From Jiangella mangrovi (GTDB lineage: Bacteria > Actinomycetota > Actinomycetes > Jiangellales > Jiangellaceae): DNA of 64,000 nt. The notes beneath the pieces were generated by a model. It was not told the origin of the DNA. It searched no databases and worked only from the letters and a program-made list of their open reading frames with translations. Shown piece after piece: positions 17,027-25,233 of the stretch (its first letter is position 1; each line of letters opens with the position of its first letter). The stretch lies in the NCBI RefSeq assembly GCF_014204975.1, contig NZ_JACHMM010000001.1, positions 6,324,037 through 6,388,036 on the forward strand. The letters run 5' to 3'. A program made the position numbers and the translations under genes.

Positions 17027-17781
17027 CCGAGACCCGACCACTCGCCGGCGAGGTCGCGCTGGTCACCGGCGCGACAGGAGCCCTGGGTGCGGCGATGTGC
17101 CGCGATCTCGCCCGGGCCGGCGCCGATGTCGCCGTCCACCACCTGGGCGAGGAGGCCGCCGCGAAGGCCCTGGCCGCCGAGCTGACCTCGTCGTTCGGCG
17201 TCCGGGCGACGACGGTGTCCGCGGACGTCACGTCGTGGGACCAGGTGGCCGAGGCGGTCGCCGTCGTCGCCCGCGAGCTGGGAACCATCACGGTCCTGGT
17301 GAACAACGCCGGTTTCATGGAGCCGGTGCGCATCGTCGACTCCGAGCTGGCCGACTGGCGCCGCACGCTCGGCGTCGACCTCGACGGCGTCTTCATCGTC
17401 ACGCGGCACGTCCTCCCGGGGATGCTCGAGATGCACGGGCGCATCGTCAACGTGTCGTCGCAGCTGGCGTTCAAGGGCGCCGTCGACTACGTCGCGTACG
17501 CCACCGCGAAGGCCGGCGTGCTCGGCTTCACCAAGGCGCTGGCCCGCGAGGTGGGGCCGCGGGTGCGGGTCAACGCGATCGCACCGGGGCCCATCGACAC
17601 GCCGATGGTCCGGCCCCACGCCACGCCGGAGTGGGTGCACGCCCGCACGCGCGACTCCGTCGCCGGCCGGCTCGGGGCGCCCGAGGAGATCGGTCCGGCC
17701 GTCGTGTTCCTGGCCGGGCCCGGCGCGGAGCTGATGCACGGGCAGACGCTGCACCTCAACGGTGGCGGAGTGATGGCGTGA
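17023..17781 (+). CDS. Short-chain dehydrogenase/reductase (3-oxoacyl reductase-like)
   Basis: This 252-residue classical SDR has the TGATGALG cofactor loop, NNAGF, catalytic Ser in NVSSQLAF, and the YATAK catalytic Tyr/Lys. In the operon it would oxidise the 3-hydroxyacyl-CoA made by one of the hydratases to a 3-oxoacyl-CoA. The start ATG overlaps the acyl-CoA dehydrogenase stop, and its stop overlaps the next GTG start (GTGA). Confidence 0.9.
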   Translation: MTETRPLAGEVALVTGATGALGAAMCRDLARAGADVAVHHLGEEAAAKALAAELTSSFGVRATTVSADVTSWDQVAEAVAVVARELGTITVLVNNAGFMEPVRIVDSELADWRRTLGVDLDGVFIVTRHVLPGMLEMHGRIVNVSSQLAFKGAVDYVAYATAKAGVLGFTKALAREVGPRVRVNAIAPGPIDTPMVRPHATPEWVHARTRDSVAGRLGAPEEIGPAVVFLAGPGAELMHGQTLHLNGGGVMA

Positions 17782-19310
17782 GCGGACGCCGGCCGATCCG
17801 GTTCCTGACGGCGGCGGCCGCGGCCGACCTCGTCCAGGACGGGCAGACGCTCGCCGTCGGCGGGTCCGGCGGCGGCCTGCTCGAGCCGGACGCCCTGCTG
17901 GCGGCGCTCGGGCGGCGGTTCCGCGAGACGGGGTCGCCGCGCGGGCTGGACCTCGTGCACACGACGGGGATCGGTGACCGTGAGGGCGGCGGCATGGACC
18001 ACCTCGCGCAGCGTGGGCTGGTGCGCTCCGTCGTCGCCGGCAACTGGGGCATGGCGCCCGCCATGAGCGCCATGGCCGTGGCGGGCGAGTTCGAGGCGTA
18101 CAACTTTCCGCAGGGCGTCATGAGCCAGCTCTTCCGCGAGATCGCCGCGGGCCGGCCGGGCGTCGTCACCCACGTCGGGCTGGGCACGTTCTGCGACCCG
18201 CGGGTCGAGGCCGGCCGGCTCAACGACGTCAGCCCGCAGACCCGCGTCGAGGTGGTCGAGCTGGCCGGTCGCGAGTGGTTGTTCTACCCGGCGTTCGACC
18301 TCGACGTCTGCTTCATCCGGGGCACCACCGCCGACGAGCGCGGCAACCTCTCGTTCGAGCAGGAGGGCGCGCGGCTGGAGATGCTGGCCATCGCGCAGGC
18401 CACGCACAACCGCGGCGGCATCGTCGTCGCCCAGGTCAAGAACGTCGCGAAGGCCGGCACGCTGGACCCGCGGCTGGTCGTCGTCCCCGGCATCTGCGTC
18501 GACGTCGTCGTGCACCACCCGTCGCAGCGGCAGGTGGTCACGCACGAGTACAACCCGGCGTTCTCCGGCGAGGTGCGCGCCGCCGTGTCGACGCTGCCGC
18601 CGTTCGCCCTCGACGCCCGGAAGGTGGTGGCGCGGCGGGCGCTGGCGGAGATCTCGCCGGGCGACGTCGTCAACCTCGGGGTCGGGATCGCCGACGGCAT
18701 CGCCTCGGTGGCCGCCGAGGAGGGCCGGCTCGACGAGTTCACCACGACCATCGAGCAGGGCGCCGTCGGCGGCATCCCCGCCCGCGGCGTCATCTTCGGC
18801 GTCGCGACCAACCCGGAGGCGATCCTCGACCAGCCGGCCCAGTTCGACTTCTACGACGGCGGCGGGCTCGACATCGCGTTCCTCGGGTTCGCGCAGGTGG
18901 ACGCCGTCGGCAACGTCAACGTGTCGAAGTTCGGCTCGCGGGTGGTGGGCACCGGCGGCTTCGTCGACATCAGCCAGAACGCCGGCACCGTCGTGTTCTG
19001 CGGCACCTTCACCGCGGGCGGGCTGGACGTCCGGGTCGGCGGCGGCGAGCTGTCGATCCTGGCCGAGGGCCGGCACCCCAAGTTCGTCCCCGCCGTCACG
19101 CAGGTCACCTTCAGCGCGCGTGAGTCCGTCGCCCGCGGGCAGCGGGTCCGCTACGTCACCGAGCGGGCGGTGTTCGACCTGACGGCCGGCGGCCTGCGGC
19201 TGCTCGAGGTGGCGCCCGGCGTCGACGTGCGGCGCGACGTCGTCGAACACCTCCCGTTCCCCGTGCTCGTCGAGGACGTGAAGACGATGGAGCCCGAGTA
19301 CTTTCAGTAG
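17778..19310 (+). CDS. Full-length family I CoA-transferase (YdiF/propionate CoA-transferase-like)
   Basis: This 510-residue fused alpha-beta CoA-transferase has its N-half from FLTAAAAADLVQDGQTLAVGG and its C-half around GDVVNLGVGIADGI. The catalytic glutamate is in TIEQGAVGG and is followed by GFAQVDAVGNVNVSKFG. Such enzymes exchange CoA between acetyl-, propionyl- or 3-oxoacyl-CoA and free acids. It is the second, unrelated CoA-transferase of the operon and may recover CoA at the end of the pathway (inference). It begins with GTG overlapping the SDR stop, and the LacI gene follows with almost no gap. Confidence 0.92.
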   Translation: MSGRRPIRFLTAAAAADLVQDGQTLAVGGSGGGLLEPDALLAALGRRFRETGSPRGLDLVHTTGIGDREGGGMDHLAQRGLVRSVVAGNWGMAPAMSAMAVAGEFEAYNFPQGVMSQLFREIAAGRPGVVTHVGLGTFCDPRVEAGRLNDVSPQTRVEVVELAGREWLFYPAFDLDVCFIRGTTADERGNLSFEQEGARLEMLAIAQATHNRGGIVVAQVKNVAKAGTLDPRLVVVPGICVDVVVHHPSQRQVVTHEYNPAFSGEVRAAVSTLPPFALDARKVVARRALAEISPGDVVNLGVGIADGIASVAAEEGRLDEFTTTIEQGAVGGIPARGVIFGVATNPEAILDQPAQFDFYDGGGLDIAFLGFAQVDAVGNVNVSKFGSRVVGTGGFVDISQNAGTVVFCGTFTAGGLDVRVGGGELSILAEGRHPKFVPAVTQVTFSARESVARGQRVRYVTERAVFDLTAGGLRLLEVAPGVDVRRDVVEHLPFPVLVEDVKTMEPEYFQ

Positions 19311-19316
19311 GTGCAG

Positions 19317-20366
19317 ATGATGGACGACGACCAGGCCGCGCCCGAGCACACCCGTCGGCCGACCATCAAGGACGTCGCCGACCGCGCCGGCGTCACGAAG
19401 GCGACCGTCTCGAAGTACCTCAACCGCGCGCACGGCTACGCCATGGCGGCGTCGACCCGCGAGCGCATCAGGGCGGCCATCCAGGAGCTCGACTTCGAGC
19501 CCAGCCCGCTGGCCCGCGGCCTGACCCGCAGCGCCACGTCGACCATCGGCCTTGTGGTCGCCGACATCCGCAGCCAGTTCTACCCGGACCTCGTCGCCAG
19601 CATCCAGGCCGCCGCCGAGGCGGCCGGCTACACCCTGGTCCTCGGCAGCTCCGGCGACGACCCGCACCGCGAGCTCGACATCGTCCGTTCCATGGCCCAC
19701 CGCCGGGTCGACGGGGTCGTGCTGGTGGCCGTGCGCTCCGAGAGCGACAACATCGACTACCTGCGCCGGCGCGGCATCCAGATCGTGCTGGCCAGCCGCG
19801 ACCTGCCCGAGCTCGTCGCCGACACCGTCGTCGTCGACAGCCTGGCCGGTGGCCGGGCCGCGACCCGGCATCTGGTGTCGCTGGGGCACCGGCGGCTGGC
19901 GCACGTGGCCGGCGAGGCGACGGTGAAGCCGTTCGCCGACCGGCGGCGCGGGTTCGAGCTCGAGACAGCAGGGCTCGGCGCGGAGGTGCCGGTGGCGGTC
20001 GCGCAGTCCAGCATCGAGGGCGGCCGGGCGGCGGCGCTGCGGCTGCTCGACGTCGGCTCACCGCCGACCGGGATCTTCTTCGCCAGCGACACCATGGCGC
20101 TCGGCGGCCTCATGGCCTGCGCCGACCTCGGCCTGCGCGTCCCCGACGACGTCTCCATCGTCGGCTTCGACAACGTCACCGTCGGCCAGCTCCCCGGCAT
20201 CGGCCTCACCACCATCGACAGCGACGCCGTCCGCGTGGGTGAGCTGGCGACGGAGCTGCTGCTCAAGCGCATCCCCGCCCCCCGCGACGCCGACCCCGCA
20301 CCGACCTTGATCACCCGCCCGGCCGTCCTGGTCGAGCGCACCTCCGCCGCCCGTCCCCGTGCTTAG
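19317..20366 (+). CDS. LacI-family transcriptional repressor
   Basis: This 349-residue LacI/GalR regulator has a helix-turn-helix TIKDVADRAGVTKATVSKYL at residues ~16-35. A hinge-like LARGLTRSATSTIGLVV and a periplasmic-binding-type effector domain follow. The start is uncertain: ATG 19317 or 19320, or GTG 19311 right after the preceding stop. It closes the importer/acyl-CoA operon and probably represses it through the two GGAAACC-type operators at 10157-10195. The gene ends inside a hairpin shared with the convergent nuclease gene. Confidence 0.93.
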   Translation: MMDDDQAAPEHTRRPTIKDVADRAGVTKATVSKYLNRAHGYAMAASTRERIRAAIQELDFEPSPLARGLTRSATSTIGLVVADIRSQFYPDLVASIQAAAEAAGYTLVLGSSGDDPHRELDIVRSMAHRRVDGVVLVAVRSESDNIDYLRRRGIQIVLASRDLPELVADTVVVDSLAGGRAATRHLVSLGHRRLAHVAGEATVKPFADRRRGFELETAGLGAEVPVAVAQSSIEGGRAAALRLLDVGSPPTGIFFASDTMALGGLMACADLGLRVPDDVSIVGFDNVTVGQLPGIGLTTIDSDAVRVGELATELLLKRIPAPRDADPAPTLITRPAVLVERTSAARPRA

Positions 20367-20378
20367 CCGTATCGGCTA
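20364..20378. terminator. Small bidirectional hairpin covering two stop codons
   Basis: TAGCCG-TAT-CGGCTA is a perfect 6-bp stem with a 3-base loop. The TAG of the LacI gene is in the left arm and the TAG of the convergent nuclease gene is in the right arm. There is no T-run, so termination is plausible but not certain. Confidence 0.45.
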
Positions 20379-21965
20379 CTCGTGCACCGGCGAGTCCGGG
20401 AGGGGATCCTTCCAACCCTCCGGCGGAACGATCTTCGCGGCTGTTCCCGTGTGTTCCTCCAGGAGATACAGGAGATTCGCGCCATCGATGAGTTCTATCG
20501 GCTTGTTCTTCGCGAAATCGAACGACGCCTGTCCGTAGCCGCTCGTTGTCACCAGGATCCCCTTGCTGGCGCCTTCGTTCTGAAGCGTCCCGAACAGATC
20601 CCGAACGGCAGAGACCCCGACCGTGTGCCTGTACCGCTTGGCTTGGATGACGACCTTGCCGCCGAAGATCGGCCGTTGATCCCATGCGACACAATCGACT
20701 CCGCCGTCGCGAGATGCTCGGGTCTGTTTCGTATCCAGGCCCATCTTGGCGAACAGGTTCTGAATCAGGGACTCGAACTCACCGGGGCTGAGGTCCATGA
20801 GGTTCGTCCGCTGATCGAGGAGGGCCAAAGCATCAGACTCGGCAACGAAGCGCGGATCCACCATGTCGAACTCGAGTACGGGACGTACCGGCACCAGCTC
20901 TGCAGGACTTTTCGAAACACCCGCGGAGAGGTGCTTCAGGCAGGCCAATGGCTCAACCCGCCCAAGATCGAGCTCGCCGAAGGTGTCCCTGGTCGTCCGC
21001 AGAGTGACCAGGCACGGCTTGATCGGTCTGCCACTTCCAGGGTCGATCGTGTGGAGAACGCCGTTCAGCACCACCACATCCAGGTGACGGCCGCGATCAG
21101 CCTCGAACAGCTCGTGTACCGTGCGCAACGCGATCTGTGCGACCACGGACGCGTACGTCGCCCGCACCTGTGAAGCCGGCCGAGCAGTCTCGTTGACCTT
21201 GTCGGTGGACTTGACGTACCTGTATCCCTTGACGGCCGGGACGACGTCGACGGGCGGCAGTTCGTACTCCACCACCGCCTGTCGGGACTCCGGAACGTAA
21301 GCCAATTTGAACGACTGCGGGAAGCCCTCTGGGTAGTCCGAGGCTTGGAGGATCAGCTCGAAATAGTTGATGACGGCCTCGGGATCACCGCCTTCGAAAT
21401 CCCGACGGAACGCATCGACCTCGGCGTGTTGGGCTGCTGCCTTCGCCTCCGCATCCCGAACTGCGGCAGCGTAGTCCTTCTGTCGCCGATCCAGCTCGGC
21501 AAGTCGTGAGCGTTCCTGACCTTGATGGGCCGTCAAAGCCGCTGCGTACGCGGTGTTGCCGGCTTCGACCGCCTTCTGGTGCTTCGTCTTTCCGAACACC
21601 TTGTTCAGTCCCGACGGTGATGGCGGAGCGAACTGCTCCGGCCGCGGCGGGTGGGCTGCACGTTCGAGTTCGGAGAACCGCCATCCCGGCAACCGCGGCG
21701 GCTGTTTGAGTGTCTCGAAGTCGAGGTGATCGTCGACGCCGAGCGTGTCCCGCAACAGGTCGTCCAAGGCCTTCATACGAGAGTCGAGTTCCTCGTTCAT
21801 CACCTCGACGTCGGCAGCGCGACTCTCCACGTAGAGTCTCTTCCGTTCCTTCTCTTCTGCGGCAAGCCCCCGTGCGTAAGCCGCCCGAGCACGTTCCGCC
21901 TCCCGACGTGCCCTCGCCTGCTCGCGCGCCCTGGCTGCTTCTGCGCGAGCCATCTCACGCTGCAT
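20376..21965 (-). CDS. Mrr-type restriction endonuclease-like protein with coiled-coil N-terminus
   Basis: In this 529-residue protein, residues 1-60 are Ala/Arg/Glu-rich and predicted coiled coil. A middle region of unknown fold follows, then a C-terminal Mrr_cat nuclease domain from about residue 395. SPGEFESLIQNLFAKMGL leads to the catalytic Asp in GGVD and the QAK motif of VVIQAKRY. Proteins of this type cut modified or foreign DNA or act in stress responses; no methylase is nearby. Base composition is visibly less GC-rich than in the flanking operons, with more A/T-ending codons, suggesting acquisition by transfer. Confidence 0.85.
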   Translation of the reverse strand: MQREMARAEAARAREQARARREAERARAAYARGLAAEEKERKRLYVESRAADVEVMNEELDSRMKALDDLLRDTLGVDDHLDFETLKQPPRLPGWRFSELERAAHPPRPEQFAPPSPSGLNKVFGKTKHQKAVEAGNTAYAAALTAHQGQERSRLAELDRRQKDYAAAVRDAEAKAAAQHAEVDAFRRDFEGGDPEAVINYFELILQASDYPEGFPQSFKLAYVPESRQAVVEYELPPVDVVPAVKGYRYVKSTDKVNETARPASQVRATYASVVAQIALRTVHELFEADRGRHLDVVVLNGVLHTIDPGSGRPIKPCLVTLRTTRDTFGELDLGRVEPLACLKHLSAGVSKSPAELVPVRPVLEFDMVDPRFVAESDALALLDQRTNLMDLSPGEFESLIQNLFAKMGLDTKQTRASRDGGVDCVAWDQRPIFGGKVVIQAKRYRHTVGVSAVRDLFGTLQNEGASKGILVTTSGYGQASFDFAKNKPIELIDGANLLYLLEEHTGTAAKIVPPEGWKDPLPDSPVHE

Positions 21966-22195
21966 CTACACCAGACTTGCCGTGAATGAACGCCGTCGCG
22001 CCATGCTGCCCCTCGCCCCACATTGACCGTACGTATCGCCCAACTTGGTCATGGATTGTCGACCAGGGAGTGATCATCTGTCGAGATCCTTGAACGACTA
22101 GATTGCGATGCACCCCAACGTTCACTGGCATCCTCGAGCTGACACCTCGGACGGCCGCACCCACCTGCCTTGCCGATCTCCTGACGCGGTCCGGA
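21966..22195. other. Non-coding spacer upstream of nuclease gene
   Basis: Together with 22196-22371 this forms a 406-bp gap between two divergent genes. I see no convincing gene here. It has a lower GC content than the surroundings, as does the nuclease gene, and presumably holds that gene's promoter. A small dyad TGGTC...GACCA lies around 22045-22064. Confidence 0.5.
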
Positions 22196-22245
22196 GGTGG
22201 TTGAGGGATTGGTGTCGCCAGGGCGACACCAATCCCTCAACCACC
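22196..22245. repeat. 24-bp perfect inverted repeat (hairpin b)
   Basis: Arms 22196-22219 and 22222-22245 are perfectly complementary over 24 bp around the 2-base centre AG. It lies between divergently transcribed genes, so it cannot be a terminator for either. The inner arm GGATTGGTG matches hairpin a at 1505-1552. It may be a mobile palindromic repeat, a protein-binding dyad or part of a small transcript. Confidence 0.85.
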
Positions 22246-22371
22246 CGTCGACGGGTCCCTGCGCGAACTGGAGCCGACGCGCCACTGTTCCGCCGGTCAC
22301 ATCGGGTCGATAGTTGTCACGTCGGAGGCCCGTACGCCGTCGTCAGGGTAGGAACACGAGGAGGCACGCAG

Positions 22372-23787
22372 ATGCGCAGGATCCTGATCGTCGGTGGCGG
22401 CTACGCCGGCTTCTACACCGCGTGGCGGCTGGAGAAGAAGCTTCGCCGGGACGAGGCGGAGGTGACGCTCGTCGACCCGCGGCCGTACATGACGTACCAG
22501 CCGTTCCTGCCCGAGGTGACCGCCGGCTCGGTCGAGGCGCGGCACGTCGCGGTCCCGCTGCGGCGCAACCTGCGCCGCACCCGGCTGATCGCCGGCACCG
22601 TCGTCAACATCGACCACGCCCACCGCAGGGCGACGGTCCACCCGGCCGAGGGGCCGGAGCGAGAGCTCCACTACGACACCATCGTCCTGACGGCGGGCGC
22701 GGTGACCCGGACGTTCCCCATCCCGGGCGTCGCCGACGAGGCCATCGGGCTCAAGCACGTCGAGGAGGCCGTCGCCATCCGCGACCGGCTGCTGACGGCG
22801 TTCGAGCGCGCCGCCACCCTCCCGCCCGGCCCGGAGCGGCGCAAGCTGCTCACCGTCACGTTCGTCGGCGGCGGGTTCACCGGCGTCGAGGGCTTCGGCG
22901 AGCTGCTCTCGCTGGGCACCGCGCTGCTGAAGTTCTACCCGGAGCTGAGCTTCGACGACCTCGACTTCCACCTCGTCGAGGTCCGCGACCGCATCCTCCC
23001 GGAGGTCACCGACAAGCCCGGGCAGTGGGTGGTCGAGCACCTCGAGAAGCGCGGCGGGCACGTCCACCTCGGCACCAAGCTGGTGTCGGCCGCGGACGAC
23101 CACATCGTGCTCTCCGACGGCACCGAGTACGACAACCACCTGCTCGTCTGGACCGCCGGCAACCAGAGCAACCCGGTCGTCGCGCGGCACACGGACCTGC
23201 CGGTGCACCCGGACGGGCTGTTCCAGGTCCGCGCCGACCTGCGGGTCGGGACCGACGACGCCCCCGTGCCGGACGCGTGGGCGGCCGGCGACAACGCCGC
23301 CGTCCCGGACCTCGCGTCGGACGTGCCGGGCGCCTACACCGTCCCGAACGCCCAGAACGCCGTCCGGCAGGGGAAGCGGCTGGCCGCCAACCTCGTCGCC
23401 GACCTGCGCGGACGCACGGTGAAGCCGTACGTGCACCACAGCCTCGGCACCGTCGCCACGCTCGGCCTGGGCAAGGGGATCTTCCAGTACCGCCGCATCG
23501 TCATCAAGGGCCTGCTGGCCTGGCTCATGCACCGCGGCTACCACGTGCTGGCCGTCCCGACATGGGAGCGCAAGGTCCGGGTCTTCCTGGTCTGGGTCGC
23601 GGCGCTGTTCTACGGGCGCGACATCGCGTCGCTGCTCTCGGTGCAGCACCCGCGGGCCGCGTTCGTCGCCGCGACCCTCGGCGCCCGCAACCGCCGCCCG
23701 GCCGTCGAGGCCGAGACCGGCCCCGCCACCTCATCCGGAACGGACGAAGCGGTCGCCGCGGCCCCGCGGGAGGGTGGGGGTAGCTGA
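22372..23787 (+). CDS. Type II NADH dehydrogenase (NDH-2)
   Basis: This 471-residue membrane-associated flavoprotein oxidises NADH and reduces quinone without pumping protons. FAD motif VGGGYAGFYTA (residues ~7-17), E/D switch VDPRPYMTYQPFLPEV, NADH motif VGGGFTGVE (~165) and the second FAD segment AWAAGDNAAVPD are present. The C-terminal region after GKGIFQYRRIVIKG carries the hydrophobic/amphipathic membrane segment, and the last ~40 residues are low complexity. GAGGAGG lies 7 bases before the ATG, so the long upstream extension through the hairpin was rejected. The next gene is glucose-6-phosphate dehydrogenase. Confidence 0.92.
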   Translation: MRRILIVGGGYAGFYTAWRLEKKLRRDEAEVTLVDPRPYMTYQPFLPEVTAGSVEARHVAVPLRRNLRRTRLIAGTVVNIDHAHRRATVHPAEGPERELHYDTIVLTAGAVTRTFPIPGVADEAIGLKHVEEAVAIRDRLLTAFERAATLPPGPERRKLLTVTFVGGGFTGVEGFGELLSLGTALLKFYPELSFDDLDFHLVEVRDRILPEVTDKPGQWVVEHLEKRGGHVHLGTKLVSAADDHIVLSDGTEYDNHLLVWTAGNQSNPVVARHTDLPVHPDGLFQVRADLRVGTDDAPVPDAWAAGDNAAVPDLASDVPGAYTVPNAQNAVRQGKRLAANLVADLRGRTVKPYVHHSLGTVATLGLGKGIFQYRRIVIKGLLAWLMHRGYHVLAVPTWERKVRVFLVWVAALFYGRDIASLLSVQHPRAAFVAATLGARNRRPAVEAETGPATSSGTDEAVAAAPREGGGS

Positions 23788-23808
23788 CCCGCACCGGTGG
23801 AGGTGGCC

Positions 23809-25206
23809 ATGACGACGACAGGTACGAGCCCGGCCGACGTCCTCGTGGTCTTCGGGATCACCGGCGACCTCGCGCGGGTGATGACGTTCCGCTCGCTGTA
23901 CCGGCTCGAGGCCCGCGGCCTGCTGACCTGCCCGGTCGTCGGCGTCGCCGTCGACGACTGGACGGTGGACCGCCTGGTGCAGCGGGCGCGCGCGTCGATC
24001 GAGGGGTCCGGCGAGCACGTCGACCAGGCCGTCTTCGACCGGTTCGCCGCCCGGCTGTCCTACGTCAGCGGCGACTTCACCGACGCGGCCACGTACGGGC
24101 GGGTGGGTGACGCGATCAAGGGTGCGGAGTCACCGGTCTTCTACCTGGAGATCCCGCCGTTCCTGTTCGGCACCGTCGTGAAGGGGCTGTCCGACGCCGG
24201 CCTGACGGAGTCGGCTCGCGTCATCGTCGAGAAGCCGTTCGGCCACGACCTCGCCTCGGCCCACACGCTGGCCGAGGAACTGCACCAGTACGTCGACGAG
24301 TCGCAGCTGTACCGGATCGACCACTACCTCGGGAAGATGGGGATCGAGGAGATCCTCTACCTGCGCTTCGCCAACTCGATCCTCGAGCCGGTGTGGAACC
24401 GCGACCACGTGCGCTGCGTGCAGATCACCATGGCCGAGAGCTTCGGCGTCGAGGACCGCGGCCACTTCTACGACCCCGTCGGCGCGCTGCGCGACGTCGT
24501 CGTCAACCACCTCATGCAGGTGGTCGCGGCGGCCGCCATGGAGGCGCCGGCCCGCGGCGACGTGCGCACCATCAAGGAGTCGCAGGTCGCGCTGTTCCGG
24601 GCCGTCGCCGACGCCGACCCGGCCCACTACGTGCGCGGGCAGTACGACGGCTACCTGGGCATCGACGGCGTCGCGGCGGACTCGGAGACCGAGACGTACG
24701 CCGCGCTGCGCCTCGAGATCGAGAACTGGCGCTGGTCGGGCGTCCCGTTCTTCATCCGCACCGGCAAACGGCTCGCGGCGACGCAGACCGAGCTGCGGCT
24801 GGTCTTCAAGCACCCGCCGCGGCTGGGGTTCTGGCCGGCCGAGAGCCGGCCCGGGTCGGACCAGATCGTGGTGCGGCTGGACCCGTCGACCGGCATCAGG
24901 GTCGTGCTCGACGCCCGGCGGGCCGACCGCCAGGGCGCGGCGCCGATCGGCCTGGACATGGAGTTCGCGGCCGAGGGCGGCGAGGGCCCGACGCCGTACG
25001 AGGTGCTGCTGCTCGCTGCGATGCGCGGCGAGTCGACGAGGTTCGCCCGGCAGGACGGCATCGAGGAGACCTGGCGGGTCATGCAGCCGCTGCTCGAGGC
25101 CGCGCCGCCGGTGCACCGCTACCAGCCCGGCACCTGGGGTCCGGCGGCCGCCGACGCGCTGACGGCCGGCGAGGGCGGCTGGCAGGATCCGTGGGTGTCG
25201 TCGTGA
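23809..25206 (+). CDS. zwf: Glucose-6-phosphate 1-dehydrogenase
   Basis: This 465-residue enzyme oxidises glucose 6-phosphate with NAD(P)+ at the entry of the pentose phosphate pathway. Seen are VFGITGDLAR (nucleotide loop), VIVEKPFGHD, and the active-site peptide RIDHYLGK with the catalytic His region. The length is normal to slightly short. ATG 23809 follows GGTGGAGG, which suits better than the GTG at 23797. It is not next to the usual tal/tkt/pgl genes but sits between NDH-2 and an exporter, so it is probably an accessory paralogue. Confidence 0.93.
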   Translation: MTTTGTSPADVLVVFGITGDLARVMTFRSLYRLEARGLLTCPVVGVAVDDWTVDRLVQRARASIEGSGEHVDQAVFDRFAARLSYVSGDFTDAATYGRVGDAIKGAESPVFYLEIPPFLFGTVVKGLSDAGLTESARVIVEKPFGHDLASAHTLAEELHQYVDESQLYRIDHYLGKMGIEEILYLRFANSILEPVWNRDHVRCVQITMAESFGVEDRGHFYDPVGALRDVVVNHLMQVVAAAAMEAPARGDVRTIKESQVALFRAVADADPAHYVRGQYDGYLGIDGVAADSETETYAALRLEIENWRWSGVPFFIRTGKRLAATQTELRLVFKHPPRLGFWPAESRPGSDQIVVRLDPSTGIRVVLDARRADRQGAAPIGLDMEFAAEGGEGPTPYEVLLLAAMRGESTRFARQDGIEETWRVMQPLLEAAPPVHRYQPGTWGPAAADALTAGEGGWQDPWVSS

Positions 25207-25233
25207 CGACGGCCGGAAGGTAGGCGTCACGAC

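Noticed and set aside
22108-22371. N-terminal extension of NDH-2 in the same frame
   Set aside because: It runs through the 24-bp palindrome, has no family match, and a strong SD sits right before ATG 22372.
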